64,000 nt of DNA from Pedobacter lusitanus (GCF_040026395.1 NZ_CP157278.1:5890001-5954000); one strand, 5' to 3'; shown: positions 9,209-17,973, numbered from the stretch's first letter. A program made the numbers and translations. Notes: generated from the letters alone by a model not told the origin.

Positions 9209-9595
9209 ATGAAAACACTATCAGTTTTTAGTCTCTTAATTCTCTCAGCAGTTTTAACCAGTGCTGTACCACGCAAATTAGCGAATCCAGTAAAAGAAAG
9301 AATGAATGAAGTTGCTGCTGTACCAGTGAGGTACAGTAAGGCGATAAGATTGGTTCTTATGCGCAGGCTTTCCAGTCTTCCTACAGGAATGCCATTACCA
9401 GGCGGAGTGCTTAAAAATCTGAATACCGGAGAGATTGTTGGGGGTGACGGATCTTCGCCTCTGCTGATCAATGTAAACATTGGAGATGTCGTAAGCGGGG
9501 AATATAATTATCAGGATGGCAGACAGCTTAAGGGTAATCTTACTATTACTGCAGATTATTATGAGCGCGGAAGTGGTAGCCTCTGGGTTCGATAA
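9209..9595 (+). CDS. Secreted paralogue 3 of the tandem family
   Basis: A 128-residue protein from the ATG at 9209. An in-frame ATG three codons upstream (9200) exists, but 9209 aligns with the start of every other copy (ATGAAAACACTATC). Signal peptide MKTLSVFSLLILSAVLTSA, then NPVKERMNEV, PVRYSKAI, MPLPGGVLKNLNTGEI, INVNIGDVV and the ending YYERGSGSLWVR shared with copy 1. Copies 1 and 3 alternate with 2 and 4, which suggests duplication of a two-gene unit. Function unknown. Confidence 0.75.
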   Translation: MKTLSVFSLLILSAVLTSAVPRKLANPVKERMNEVAAVPVRYSKAIRLVLMRRLSSLPTGMPLPGGVLKNLNTGEIVGGDGSSPLLINVNIGDVVSGEYNYQDGRQLKGNLTITADYYERGSGSLWVR

Positions 9596-9679
9596 GGCCG
9601 GAAATATCATGTTGTGCCGGCTTGAAATTAGCTACAATCTGAACAATTAATCATCTACTTATAAAAACAACTTAATAAC

Positions 9680-10054
9680 ATGAAAACACTATCTATTTTT
9701 ACCCTAATGACTATTCCGGTATTTTTAGCGACCGCCGAATCCGTAAGAGTTAAAAGCGGTGCAAAAAATGAAGTTTTAACAGTTTCGGCAAGAGTCAGCA
9801 AGACTCAGATCTGGAGAGCAGTGATGACATTTAAGGGGCACAGAATTCCGGTTGCCGGTGCAATTTTTAAAAATGAAACAACAGGGCAAACGGCAGTTGC
9901 AAATGCAGCAGGAGATGCAGTGCTAAATGTAAATGTCGGAGATGTTGTAGGTTCATATGATCCCAAGGGTATAAACAATAATCTGAACGTAGTTGTAACA
10001 CCTGAAATATATGCTCAGGCTCAATATCAGGTTATAGTAAGAGCCCAAATCTAA
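9680..10054 (+). CDS. Secreted paralogue 4 of the tandem family
   Basis: A 124-residue protein with a signal peptide (MKTLSIFTLMTIPVFLATA). The NPVKER block of the other copies has decayed to a SGAKNEV segment, but RVSKTQ, IPVAGAIFKNETTGQTAV, ANAAGDAVL and VNVGDVV are kept. This copy shows most clearly the resemblance to a carboxypeptidase-regulatory-like fold. It is followed by a strong terminator hairpin, so copies 1-4 probably form one transcript. Confidence 0.75.
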   Translation: MKTLSIFTLMTIPVFLATAESVRVKSGAKNEVLTVSARVSKTQIWRAVMTFKGHRIPVAGAIFKNETTGQTAVANAAGDAVLNVNVGDVVGSYDPKGINNNLNVVVTPEIYAQAQYQVIVRAQI

Positions 10055-10088
10055 AAGCAACATCATCTTAAGCAGGATGGAAGGTGGT

Positions 10089-10131
10089 AAAACGATCAGA
10101 CAATAAACTTAGCTTATTGTCTGATCGTTTT
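10089..10131 (+). terminator. Rho-independent terminator after paralogue 4
   Basis: A perfect 18-bp stem: AAAACGATCAGACAATAA at 10089-10106 pairs with TTATTGTCTGATCGTTTT at 10114-10131, with a 7-base loop. The symmetric A and T ends would let it act in both directions. It closes the copy 1-4 unit and separates it from copy 5. Confidence 0.8.
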
Positions 10132-10241
10132 AAGAATTAGTCTTTTAAGATGACTATTCCGGAAGCCTGCTGTCTTCTGATAGCAAACTTTTGTTTGGAT
10201 GAATGTTTAGTTAACAATTATTTATCTGTAAATTTCAAAGA

Positions 10242-10628
10242 ATGAAAACACTATCTATTTTTAGCCTCTTAATTATTTCAGCATTTTTAACAAATGCCAG
10301 TCCGGTAACAGTTGGAAATCTACTCAAAGAAAGAAAAAATGAAACTGTAGCCATACCCATGAGGGTTAGTAAACCTATGAAAGTCAGGTCTTGTATTTGG
10401 ATTAATGGTATTAGAGGATGGCTAAAATGGGCGAGTATTCAAAATGTAACTACTGGTGAATGGGGTATAATTGATGCGGAGGGATCGACAACATTAGATA
10501 TAAGTGTGGGAGATGTTATAACTGGAGTAACCGTTCAAGTGCCCACTATGAACAAAACATGGGTGATTACGCAAACTCATTATGATTTTGGAGAAGTTAA
10601 CCTTTATCTTGTTAGAATAGGAAGTTAA
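10242..10628 (+). CDS. Secreted paralogue 5, outlying member of the tandem family
   Basis: A 128-residue protein with a nearly identical signal peptide (MKTLSIFSLLIISAFLTNA). Family blocks LLKERKNET, MRVSKPMKV, NVTTGEWG and ISVGDVI are present, but the segment between is more divergent and contains CIWINGIRGWLKW, unlike the other copies. It sits beyond the terminator and about 190 bases after copy 4, so it should have its own promoter. It may be the oldest or most specialised copy. Confidence 0.72.
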   Translation: MKTLSIFSLLIISAFLTNASPVTVGNLLKERKNETVAIPMRVSKPMKVRSCIWINGIRGWLKWASIQNVTTGEWGIIDAEGSTTLDISVGDVITGVTVQVPTMNKTWVITQTHYDFGEVNLYLVRIGS

Positions 10629-10714
10629 AATAGGGTTCTATAAATTATTTCCAGTATTTTCTTATGCTGGTTTTAACAAAGATGTCTTCTGAAGACCTGT
10701 TTATTACTGATAAA

Positions 10715-10750
10715 AAAGAAGCCTGTTATCATATGATAGCAGGCTTCTTT
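10715..10750. terminator. Hairpin terminator after paralogue 5
   Basis: AAAGAAGCCTGTTATCAT (10715-10732) pairs with ATGATAGCAGGCTTCTTT (10733-10750), with a single G-T pair and the tightest possible turn. The A-rich left and T-rich right ends fit a bidirectional intrinsic terminator. It lies between paralogue 5 and the dehydrogenase. Confidence 0.75.
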
Positions 10751-10832
10751 ACTTATGAAAGGGGAACGCCGTGAATAACTGATTCCAGATAATAAAATAT
10801 ATCTTCGTATCGAAGGCCATATTCGAAATCGC

Positions 10833-11762
10833 ATGAGCATAGTTATTATATTCAACAATAAAGATCCTAAACCGTGGGCAGAGGCTCTTGAGAAATTTTT
10901 ACCAGAAGATAAGGTGTTTGTTTATCCCAATGTGCCTGATCCTCAATCTGTACTTTTAGCTATATGCTGGAAACCAGTCCCGGGAGTACTTAGTGAATTT
11001 CCAAATCTGAGGCTGGTACAGAGTGCCGGTGCTGCTGTCGATCACCTGATAAGGACACAGTCATTTCGTGAAACGATGCTTCTGGCAAGGATTGTAGATG
11101 AAAATCTATCGAATGATATGTGGGAATATTTGCTGGCAGGTAGCATGAGTATGATCAGGACTTTTTCTACTTACGAAAGTAATCAGGAAGAAAAAAGATG
11201 GGAACAGCTGTCTTATAGCACTATCGGTCAGACAACTATTGCTGTATTGGGGCTGGGGAAAATCGGAGCAGCGACGGCGCGGAAACTGTCTGTTCTTGGG
11301 TTTTCGGTAAGGGGATGGTCGGCAACGAAGAAAGAGATAGAAGGTGTAAATTGTTATTATGGCAATGAACAACTGGATCTGACGCTTACCGGAGCTGATA
11401 TTCTTATTAATATTCTTCCACTGACTCCTGAAACAGAGAATATACTTAATACAAAAAATCTTCTTAAGCTTAATAAAGGTGCAGGTCTTATTAATGTAGC
11501 GCGCGGTGAACATTTAGTTGAAGATGATTTGTTGGATTTGCTTGCATCCGGACATCTGTCAGCTGCAAGACTGGATGTTTTCAGGGAAGAACCTCTTCCG
11601 AAAGACCATCCTTTCTGGGAGCAAAAAAAAATAGGCATTACTCCACATATTGCAAGTCTGACCAATATTAACTCAGCAATCAATCAGGTTGTGCAAAATT
11701 ATAGAAATCTGAAGGATGGAAAAGAGGTGAGGAACCTGGTTTCGATACAAAAAGGATATTGA
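10833..11762 (+). CDS. D-2-hydroxyacid dehydrogenase, GhrA-like
   Basis: A 309-residue NAD(P)-dependent enzyme. The Rossmann motif is VLGLGKIGAATA (residues 138-149), and the catalytic triad of the family is visible: Arg224 (NVARGE), Glu253 (REEPLP) and His272 (TPHIAS). The short length and HPFWEQKKIGITPHIAS ending resemble glyoxylate/hydroxypyruvate reductase A. It reduces 2-keto acids such as glyoxylate or hydroxypyruvate to D-hydroxy acids in the cytoplasm. It stands alone between two terminator-like hairpins, so no pathway partner is evident. Family call firm, substrate uncertain. Confidence 0.9.
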   Translation: MSIVIIFNNKDPKPWAEALEKFLPEDKVFVYPNVPDPQSVLLAICWKPVPGVLSEFPNLRLVQSAGAAVDHLIRTQSFRETMLLARIVDENLSNDMWEYLLAGSMSMIRTFSTYESNQEEKRWEQLSYSTIGQTTIAVLGLGKIGAATARKLSVLGFSVRGWSATKKEIEGVNCYYGNEQLDLTLTGADILINILPLTPETENILNTKNLLKLNKGAGLINVARGEHLVEDDLLDLLASGHLSAARLDVFREEPLPKDHPFWEQKKIGITPHIASLTNINSAINQVVQNYRNLKDGKEVRNLVSIQKGY

Positions 11763-11799
11763 TTGTGAAAGGGGAAATTTAAGTCGTATTTGAAAACAA

Positions 11800-11830
11800 A
11801 AAAGCTCCCCAGAATTTTTGAAGAGCTTTT
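11800..11830. terminator. Short convergent terminator hairpin
   Basis: AAAAGCTC at 11800-11807 pairs with GAGCTTTT at 11823-11830 around a 15-base loop. It lies between the convergent dehydrogenase and LytTR regulator genes. The stem is only 8 bp, so confidence is moderate. Confidence 0.5.
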
Positions 11831-11931
11831 GCAGACCATACTTAGGAGGTTTTTGACATCCAGATGTTAACTCCTGTACAGATGCAATACAAAAATCCTG
11901 GTTTTGAGAGAAAGAAATCAAAACAGTGCAA

Positions 11932-12627
11932 TTATCTTAAGGCTGCATCTACACTTTGCTTGTACATGGGCCCAATAGGGAATTGCTTTTTACCTATCTC
12001 AACGATGGATGGAGAAAAGGAGGTTATCTTTTCTGTATTAACAATAAATGAACGGTGAACGCGAAGAAAGCGTTGATTTTGTAGCTCAATTTCCAGATTA
12101 CTGATTTTATATTTAATTGTCAATTCACTTTCGGTGGTTAAGACCTTAATATAATCTCTGATACTTTCAATATATACTATATCAGCAACGTTAATTTTAT
12201 AATTTTTGATTCCAGATTTTAATATAATGAAAGGTACTTCCGGAGCGGTTACAGCAATATTAACGGGTTTGTGTTTTTGTCTGAGATAACGTTCCACCGC
12301 TTTGAAAAACCGATCGAAAGTAATGGGTTTAAGAAGGTAATCGACAATCTCTAAATCATAGCTTTCGAGTGCAAATTCCCGATAAGCTGTAGTAAAAATA
12401 GTTTGTGGTGGTTTTTTTATTGTTTTTAAGAAATCGATCCCCGAAAGCTGGGGCATTTGAATATCCAAAAATAATAGATCTATAGTGTTGTTTGATAATA
12501 TAGACAATGCTTCGATTGCATTTGAACAAGTGGCAACTATTTCAAAATTGTCGAAGTGTGCTAAATGTCTTTCCAATAACTCTATTGCCAGTGGTTCATC
12601 GTCTACTAAAAGGCATTTTACCTTCAT
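11932..12627 (-). CDS. LytTR-family response regulator
   Basis: A 231-residue regulator. Residues 1-120 are a receiver domain with acidic pocket VDDEP (Asp9, Asp10), phospho-acceptor Asp55 in LLFLDIQMP, Thr80 and Lys100 (LLKPI). Residues about 135-231 are a LytTR DNA-binding domain with the typical VADIVYIESIRDYIKV and RVHRSFIVN segments. It is the cognate partner of the kinase encoded just upstream on the same strand, whose end overlaps its start by 4 bases. Target genes cannot be read from the window. Confidence 0.93.
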   Translation of the reverse strand: MKVKCLLVDDEPLAIELLERHLAHFDNFEIVATCSNAIEALSILSNNTIDLLFLDIQMPQLSGIDFLKTIKKPPQTIFTTAYREFALESYDLEIVDYLLKPITFDRFFKAVERYLRQKHKPVNIAVTAPEVPFIILKSGIKNYKINVADIVYIESIRDYIKVLTTESELTIKYKISNLEIELQNQRFLRVHRSFIVNTEKITSFSPSIVEIGKKQFPIGPMYKQSVDAALR

Positions 12628-13709
12628 AAATTGATATCCAGTTTTACTAAAAATTGATTTTCCATTCTTTTTATTGTTAAAACATGGTCACTCCCATATA
12701 AGAGATCCAATTGTTTTGAAATATTATCCAGGCCAATTTTTTCTAATTTACTATTTGTTTTATTGTGTCCGGTGGTATTAATTATTTCAAACATAATAGA
12801 GTGCTCTGTTGATGCGATACTGATATGAATTTCAGGATTTCCTATAGCACTTCCTGCCCCATGCTTAAATGCATTTTCAACCAGAGAGATTAATATTAGC
12901 GGTGCAATCATAACATTAGAGGTAATGCGGGTATTAAAATTGAGTATTAGCCTGTCATTATATCTGAGCTTTTCAAGCTCAATGTAGTCTTTAAGCAAGT
13001 CAATTTCTTGTTTAATTGGTACTGATATCGAATTGCCACGATATAAAATGTAATCCAGAATGGCTGATAAGCGACCAATAGAATCTGATGTTTTGGGCGA
13101 GTTTTTTAAAGATAGAGCGTAAATATTATTAAGCGTATTAAATAGAAAATGTGGGTTTAACTGTGCCTTTAGTTGTTTAAGTTCATTTTTTACTTTATCC
13201 TTCTCCAGGGATAGTGTTTTCTTTTGGATTTCATTTTGCATGAGTAAAAGTTTCAGTGCAAGAAAGAGGAATGCTATGGAGAAATTTTCATAAAAATATA
13301 CCTTAAATAACTTATAAAGATCAGTAGAGATCTCCATGAGAGATTCTTGTTCAGGGCATTCAAAACAAACAATGTGATGTTCGAACTGAAATGGCTCTGC
13401 TCCATAAATAATAATTACCCTTGATGCCACGCTGATCAAATAAGCAAAAATGAAAAAAAATAATATAGTTAAAAAGTACTTTTTCGTGTAGAGTAGCTGC
13501 GGGATAGTTACATAACTTAAAAAGTATGCTGCTGGAATTCGCGTAATTAACAAGGCTATGGCATTAACCAGCGTGTAACCGAAAGACCAGTCTTCGCTAC
13601 CCATATCGTTCCTGCTAATTGAAAACAGCAGAATGATTATCCAGAAAAAAAGATGTGCTTGCAGGCGATGTCCTTTAAAATAGAGAAAGAGGTTATTTAG
13701 GAAATTCAT
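12624..13709 (-). CDS. LytS-type sensor histidine kinase
   Basis: About 361 residues from the ATG at 13709; a TTG six codons upstream (13727) is an alternative. Four or more membrane helices occupy the first 180 residues, then a coiled linker, the His-kinase motif QLNPHFLFNTLNN with the phospho-accepting His, and a HATPase domain with the N-box SLVENAFKHG. It pairs with the LytTR regulator downstream. A TACATTTG box at 13716-13723 (minus strand) with a TTG 23 bases upstream looks like a Bacteroidota promoter; if real, transcription would begin almost at the ATG, giving a near-leaderless message. Confidence 0.9.
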   Translation of the reverse strand: MNFLNNLFLYFKGHRLQAHLFFWIIILLFSISRNDMGSEDWSFGYTLVNAIALLITRIPAAYFLSYVTIPQLLYTKKYFLTILFFFIFAYLISVASRVIIIYGAEPFQFEHHIVCFECPEQESLMEISTDLYKLFKVYFYENFSIAFLFLALKLLLMQNEIQKKTLSLEKDKVKNELKQLKAQLNPHFLFNTLNNIYALSLKNSPKTSDSIGRLSAILDYILYRGNSISVPIKQEIDLLKDYIELEKLRYNDRLILNFNTRITSNVMIAPLILISLVENAFKHGAGSAIGNPEIHISIASTEHSIMFEIINTTGHNKTNSKLEKIGLDNISKQLDLLYGSDHVLTIKRMENQFLVKLDINL

Positions 13710-13913
13710 TGCTAACAAATGTACCAAATTGAAAGAGTAAGAATCTCAAAAAAGACCGAAAGACCTGATTCAATGATAAAAAGTAGAAAAAGAGGTATCA
13801 ACAGGCTTATGTGTAAAATCATGATATCCGGCATTGGATGTTTGTTTCTGTCTTCATCCCGCTTTTAATTTTATTTCGATAAATACATTCGTAGAATACT
13901 TAAAAAATAAGCA

Positions 13914-15047
13914 ATGAAAAAAGTAATGACACTCCCTGCAATTACCGACAGGCTCCATGGTCTTGATCATTTAAGAGCCTTCGCTATTATTTTCGTCTTT
14001 ATTTTTCATTATGGCAGGCTTTTTTATGCGCCACAGCCTTTGATATCCATTGGTAAATTTGGATGGACAGGAGTTGATCTTTTTTTTGTGTTAAGTGGGT
14101 ACCTGATTGCATCACATCTGTTTAAAGGGATTTTAACAAAAGGAATTAATTTCCGTGTTTTTTATACTAAACGTATTTTCAGGATCATTCCGGTCTATCT
14201 TGTTATATTGTTGCTTTATTTCCTGTTTCCGTCTTTCAGAGAACGGGAAGCGCTTGCACCACTATGGAAATATCTTACATTCACTCAAAATATAGGGCTT
14301 GACCTACGTAGTCAGGGCACATTTTCTCACGCATGGTCTCTATGCATTGAAGAACAGTTTTACTTATTATTCCCTTTGATGCTTTGGATACTTGTTTATT
14401 CCAAACGTATAGATAAAATATTTACACTGTTGCTTATTTTGTTTTTATCTGGCTTTATTTTCCGTCTATATACCTGGACAAATTTTGTAAGTCCTTTTAT
14501 AGGAACAGAAGATTTTGTATTCTACTGGTATAAATGGATTTATTATCTGACCTTATGCAGGTTAGATGGTCTGATTACCGGCATACTAATTGCTGCAATA
14601 TTTGAATTCATGCCAATGTACAGGAGCAGAATCGAGCCATTTGGGAATCGTTTGTTAATCATTAGTGTTCTGGTTCTGACAGCTGCTTATTATCTATGTG
14701 AAAATGAAGAATCATTCTCTGCTTCTGTTTTTGGTTTTCCATTAATAAGTTTGGGGTACGGCATGCTGCTGCTCGGAGCAATCTGTCCGGGTAGTTTGTT
14801 ATATAATTTCAGATCTGGCTTTATGCGAAAAATTGCGGACCTGTCATTTGCCATTTATCTTTGTCATAAAATAGTTTTGCATCTTTCTCAAGAGCAGTCC
14901 GGGTATTTTTCTGTGGAAAAAGATAGTTGGGTAATGTTTACGATTGGCCTGTTTGCAACTATATCAGTAGCATATATACTAAATATACTAATCGAAAAAC
15001 CATTTATGAAAATCAGAAATATCTTACTTAAACGGATGGGTCATTAG
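13914..15047 (+). CDS. Membrane acyltransferase (acyltransferase family 3, OafA-like)
   Basis: A 377-residue polytopic protein beginning with the family hallmark RLHGLDHLRAFAIIFVFIFHYGR, with the conserved His in helix 1 and the later FFVLSGYLI and FSHAWSLCIEEQFYLLFP segments. Such enzymes O-acylate exported glycans, peptidoglycan or lipids at the inner membrane. About ten membrane helices are visible. There is no periplasmic SGNH domain at the C-terminus. Neighbours give no substrate clue. A terminator hairpin follows. Confidence 0.9.
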   Translation: MKKVMTLPAITDRLHGLDHLRAFAIIFVFIFHYGRLFYAPQPLISIGKFGWTGVDLFFVLSGYLIASHLFKGILTKGINFRVFYTKRIFRIIPVYLVILLLYFLFPSFREREALAPLWKYLTFTQNIGLDLRSQGTFSHAWSLCIEEQFYLLFPLMLWILVYSKRIDKIFTLLLILFLSGFIFRLYTWTNFVSPFIGTEDFVFYWYKWIYYLTLCRLDGLITGILIAAIFEFMPMYRSRIEPFGNRLLIISVLVLTAAYYLCENEESFSASVFGFPLISLGYGMLLLGAICPGSLLYNFRSGFMRKIADLSFAIYLCHKIVLHLSQEQSGYFSVEKDSWVMFTIGLFATISVAYILNILIEKPFMKIRNILLKRMGH

Positions 15048-15109
15048 ATGATGGGATTTTACTTCTGATTTATTGAGAGGGATTGAATATTTCATAAAAT
15101 ATATATATT

Positions 15110-15145
15110 AAAAAAGGCTTTTGTCATTTGACAAAAGCCTTTTTT
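15110..15145. terminator. Strong bidirectional terminator between acyltransferase and tRNA-Asp
   Basis: AAAAAAGGCTTTTGTCA (15110-15126) is the exact reverse complement of TGACAAAAGCCTTTTTT (15129-15145), a 17-bp stem with A and T tracts at the two ends. It ends the plus-strand acyltransferase and the minus-strand tRNA transcripts. Confidence 0.85.
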
Positions 15146-15167
15146 AATATATTCAAGATTAAACTTG

Positions 15168-15241
15168 CGGACCGGACGGGACTCGAACCCGCGACCTCCG
15201 CCGTGACAGGGCGGCATTCTAACCAGCTGAACTACCGGTCC
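15168..15241 (-). tRNA. tRNA-Asp (GTC)
   Basis: The reverse strand folds as a 74-base tRNA: acceptor GGACCGG with CCGGTCC plus discriminator G, D-loop AGCTGGTTAGA, anticodon stem CCGCC/GGCGG with loop CTGTCAC giving anticodon GTC, and T-arm GCGGGTTCGAGTCCCGT. The 3' CCA is not encoded, since CAA follows the discriminator. A terminator lies directly downstream. Confidence 0.96.
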
Positions 15242-15293
15242 GTTTCTCCCTTGCGGGGCTGCAAAGATAGAAAACAAAAAGTCAAAACCAAAT

Positions 15294-16442
15294 CTATTTT
15301 TTCTTTTTTTTCTTTTTCCTGTTCAGCCAGATCATAAAACCCGTTACCGGAAGACTGGCAGCAACTAAACTGGCTATAAAGGCTATGATCTTACCTGGTA
15401 AGCCCAGGATTGCCCCGACATGAATATCATAATTCATACCGATTAACTTTTCGCCCGCATTTTGTTCTTCGTAATTTCTTCTGTTAAGCAGCTTCCCTGA
15501 ATACTGATCAAATTGTAAAGCATCAGCATGATAATATGTTTCTTTACCAATGATTCCGGAAATATAAATCACTCCATCAGCACCGGAAGCAGAAGAGACG
15601 CCAATCCTATCCGAAGCTGGCAGCAGTTTTTTTGCTGTTTCAAAAGCTTGATCAACCGGACTGAATACAGGAGTAGCCGGATGTGATTTCTCCTGTTTGA
15701 TTACTGGTTGCGTGATTGAGCGGGAAGAAACTACGTAAACCGTAGTCTGAAACCATTTTAATGCGAATACCATGCCTGTTAATGCTAATACCAAGGTAAT
15801 CAGCATTACATAAAATCCGGAAACATTGTGCAGGTCATAGGTTATCCTTTTAAATCCTGCGTTCCATTTAATCTTAAAACTTTTATTGATATTGGTTTTA
15901 CTCCATTTTTTAGGCCACCACATGATCATACCTGTGATAAGCATGATGACAAATATCAATGTACTATAACCAACTATGGGTTGTCCGTAAGTATCATTTA
16001 ACAATAAACTCCAGTGGATGAATTTTACGATATTAAAAAAATCGTATTTATAGTCATATCTACCCGTAACTGTTCCGGTATAGGGGTTAATGAAAACTGA
16101 CTCGTAATAGTCAAGAGTTCCAAAATAAGTAAGCGCTTTTTCATCACCTGGTTTATAGGTCATAAACTCCCAGGCGCGTTCAGGATCCTTATAGGTTGTA
16201 GAGAAATTCACCGTATGATCTTTACCCAGTGTCTGCTCTGCCTTCTTTAAAAGCGTACTGTAAGGTAATGTAACGACCGATGCTGGAGGTTTAACAAAGA
16301 ATGTTTCCTGATGAACGATGTCTGATATTTCTTTCTGAAAAACAAACAGACAACCTGTAATACTTACAATTAATACAATTATCCCGGTTATTAATCCAAG
16401 CCAGAGATGTATCTGACCTATTATTTTACGAAATCTGGTCAT
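15294..16442 (-). CDS. PepSY-domain membrane protein (PepSY-associated TM family)
   Basis: A 382-residue inner-membrane protein that begins IGQIHLWLGLITGIIVLIVSITGCLFVFQ, the characteristic first helix of the PiuB/PepSY_TM family, has periplasmic PepSY-like repeats (for example PSDRIGVS and DQYSGKLLNRR segments), helices around residues 140-165 and 185-225, and ends with a helix and a Lys-rich tail. Relatives are often iron-regulated and lie beside siderophore receptors, where they are proposed to reduce ferric siderophores. No receptor is adjacent here, so the link to iron is only by family. Confidence 0.88.
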   Translation of the reverse strand: MTRFRKIIGQIHLWLGLITGIIVLIVSITGCLFVFQKEISDIVHQETFFVKPPASVVTLPYSTLLKKAEQTLGKDHTVNFSTTYKDPERAWEFMTYKPGDEKALTYFGTLDYYESVFINPYTGTVTGRYDYKYDFFNIVKFIHWSLLLNDTYGQPIVGYSTLIFVIMLITGMIMWWPKKWSKTNINKSFKIKWNAGFKRITYDLHNVSGFYVMLITLVLALTGMVFALKWFQTTVYVVSSRSITQPVIKQEKSHPATPVFSPVDQAFETAKKLLPASDRIGVSSASGADGVIYISGIIGKETYYHADALQFDQYSGKLLNRRNYEEQNAGEKLIGMNYDIHVGAILGLPGKIIAFIASLVAASLPVTGFMIWLNRKKKKKKK

Positions 16443-16807
16443 TGAAATTTATAAACGGGGATAAGGCCGGTAGTGTCAATATGTTGATTATTTAGACTGA
16501 TTAAAGATTATGCAAAGCAACAATTTTTTCATCTTAACATCAAATATTTTATCAACTCTTTTTATGCTATCATTTTATATTCAATTCTTACGATATGATA
16601 AGATTTTTGATTAGGCGAACATCTAGATTTGAGCTTAGCCAAAGAGTGATACACTAGCTCAACTCAATAATACTTTTAAAAAGGAATGGAACAGATTGAA
16701 AATTAATAATATAAAATTATGCGAAAACAGATCCTCTCTATCAGAGACAATTTAATCGGGTATTATATATCTCTGCATTTCAAAATGTATTAGATTTGTG
16801 GTATAAT
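16443..16807. other. Intergenic region without a recognised gene
   Basis: About 365 AT-rich bases between the divergent PepSY and outer-membrane genes. I see no coding sequence, RNA gene or repeat. A TAGATTTG box at 16791-16798 fits the Bacteroidota -7 consensus but lies only 9 bases before the next ATG and has no clear upstream TTG. Confidence 0.5.
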
Positions 16808-17392
16808 ATGAAACGAATCAGAACTTTTAACTTAGCATTCCTGCTGGTATGCGGTTTTTCAATTGCTGCACAGGCACAGGAAGGAACTAAAACTGTAGAT
16901 AAAGAACCTTTATATAACTTTTCACCTGCTTTTGAATTCCTGCGTTCAACGCATAGTAATTTCTTTAATGGTCCTTCACTGAAAGTGAGCAGGAATTTTA
17001 AAGGACGTTTTAAACCTGGAATAGGAATCGCTTATGCGACTACAGAAAAGCATCATGATAACGGATTTGTACTTTATAAGATGAAAGTACTTCCTGTATA
17101 TGCAAATCTGACCTATGAGATCCCAACGAAATCAAAATTTGAGCCTTTTGCTGAAACTTCTCTTGGTATCTCATTTGTTAAATATGACAGGGCAACTGAT
17201 GAACAGCCATTGATTACTACCCGCGTAAATGAGACCGGGTTTTATGTATATGGTGGTTTAGGATTGAGATATGCTGCAACCAAACATATTGCACCTTATG
17301 TTACCGCAGGTTTTAAAGGCTATCACATGAGTACAAATGACCTTGAGGTGAATCCTCATGGTGTAACTTTCTCAGTAGGAGTAAGGTTTTGA
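16808..17392 (+). CDS. Outer-membrane beta-barrel protein
   Basis: A 194-residue protein from the ATG at 16808 (a TTG four codons earlier is less likely because the ATG gives a clean signal peptide, MKRIRTFNLAFLLVCGFSIAAQAQE). The mature part alternates hydrophobic and polar residues in about eight strands with aromatic girdles (GLGLRYAATKHIAPYVTAGF) and ends in GVTFSVGVRF, a terminal Phe typical of outer-membrane barrels recognised by the Bam machinery. It is similar in style to the OmpA/OmpX-like barrels. It overlaps the next gene by 4 bases. Confidence 0.85.
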   Translation: MKRIRTFNLAFLLVCGFSIAAQAQEGTKTVDKEPLYNFSPAFEFLRSTHSNFFNGPSLKVSRNFKGRFKPGIGIAYATTEKHHDNGFVLYKMKVLPVYANLTYEIPTKSKFEPFAETSLGISFVKYDRATDEQPLITTRVNETGFYVYGGLGLRYAATKHIAPYVTAGFKGYHMSTNDLEVNPHGVTFSVGVRF

Positions 17393-17973
17393 GTAATGCC
17401 GATGAACAGAGAGCGCATTATAATAAACGCTTTGAAAATATAAACTATGAGGATAAACACCTTGCAGGCCGTTATTTTGATAACTGTACTTTTTATAAAT
17501 CAACAATCAAAGGATGTTTATTTGAAGACTGTACTTTTAATAATTGTATTTTCGAAGATAGCGATATCTCATTAATCAAATTTAAAGATACTTTTATCAA
17601 TAACCTTACTCTGGTAAGCTGCAAAGCTATTGGTATACTATGGTATGATGCGCTGAATCCTTTTTCTATAGTTGCAAAGAACAGCATCCTAAGTTATTCC
17701 AGTTTTTTTGGTAAGAATCTGAAAAAGACAAAATTGATCAATTGTACGGCCAGAGAAGTTGATTTTACTTCCTGTAATCTGAGCAGTGCAGATTTAAGCG
17801 GTACGGATTTTATGGGATCGACTTTTTCAGATACTGATCTCAGGATGACTAATTTCAAAGCAGCTCAGCACTATCAGATTGATCCGTCTGGCAACAAAAT
17901 TAAAGGAGCAGTTTTTCAACTTCCGGCTGCCATTTCCTTTTTGGACAGTCTGGGTATAAAAATAGTTGATTAA
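17389..17973 (+). CDS. Pentapeptide-repeat protein, Qnr/McbG-like in style
   Basis: A 194-residue protein dominated by A(D/N)LxX-type pentapeptide repeats, for example FDNCTFYKSTIKGCLFEDCTF region (residues 30-50) and SADLSGTDFMGSTFSDTDLR near 136-155, predicting a right-handed quadrilateral beta-helix. Some relatives protect DNA gyrase; most have no known role. No ATG occurs near the beginning: the only sensible start is TTG at 17389, which overlaps the TGA of the barrel gene (TTGA), implying translational coupling. A hydrophobic interruption in the middle (ILWYDALNPFSIV) may be a loop as in Qnr proteins. No signal peptide, so cytoplasmic despite its partner. Confidence 0.8.
   Translation: MSNADEQRAHYNKRFENINYEDKHLAGRYFDNCTFYKSTIKGCLFEDCTFNNCIFEDSDISLIKFKDTFINNLTLVSCKAIGILWYDALNPFSIVAKNSILSYSSFFGKNLKKTKLINCTAREVDFTSCNLSSADLSGTDFMGSTFSDTDLRMTNFKAAQHYQIDPSGNKIKGAVFQLPAAISFLDSLGIKIVD

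Noticed and set aside
15092-15337. Short ORFs across the tRNA-Asp region
   Set aside because: They overlap a well-folded tRNA and a terminator.
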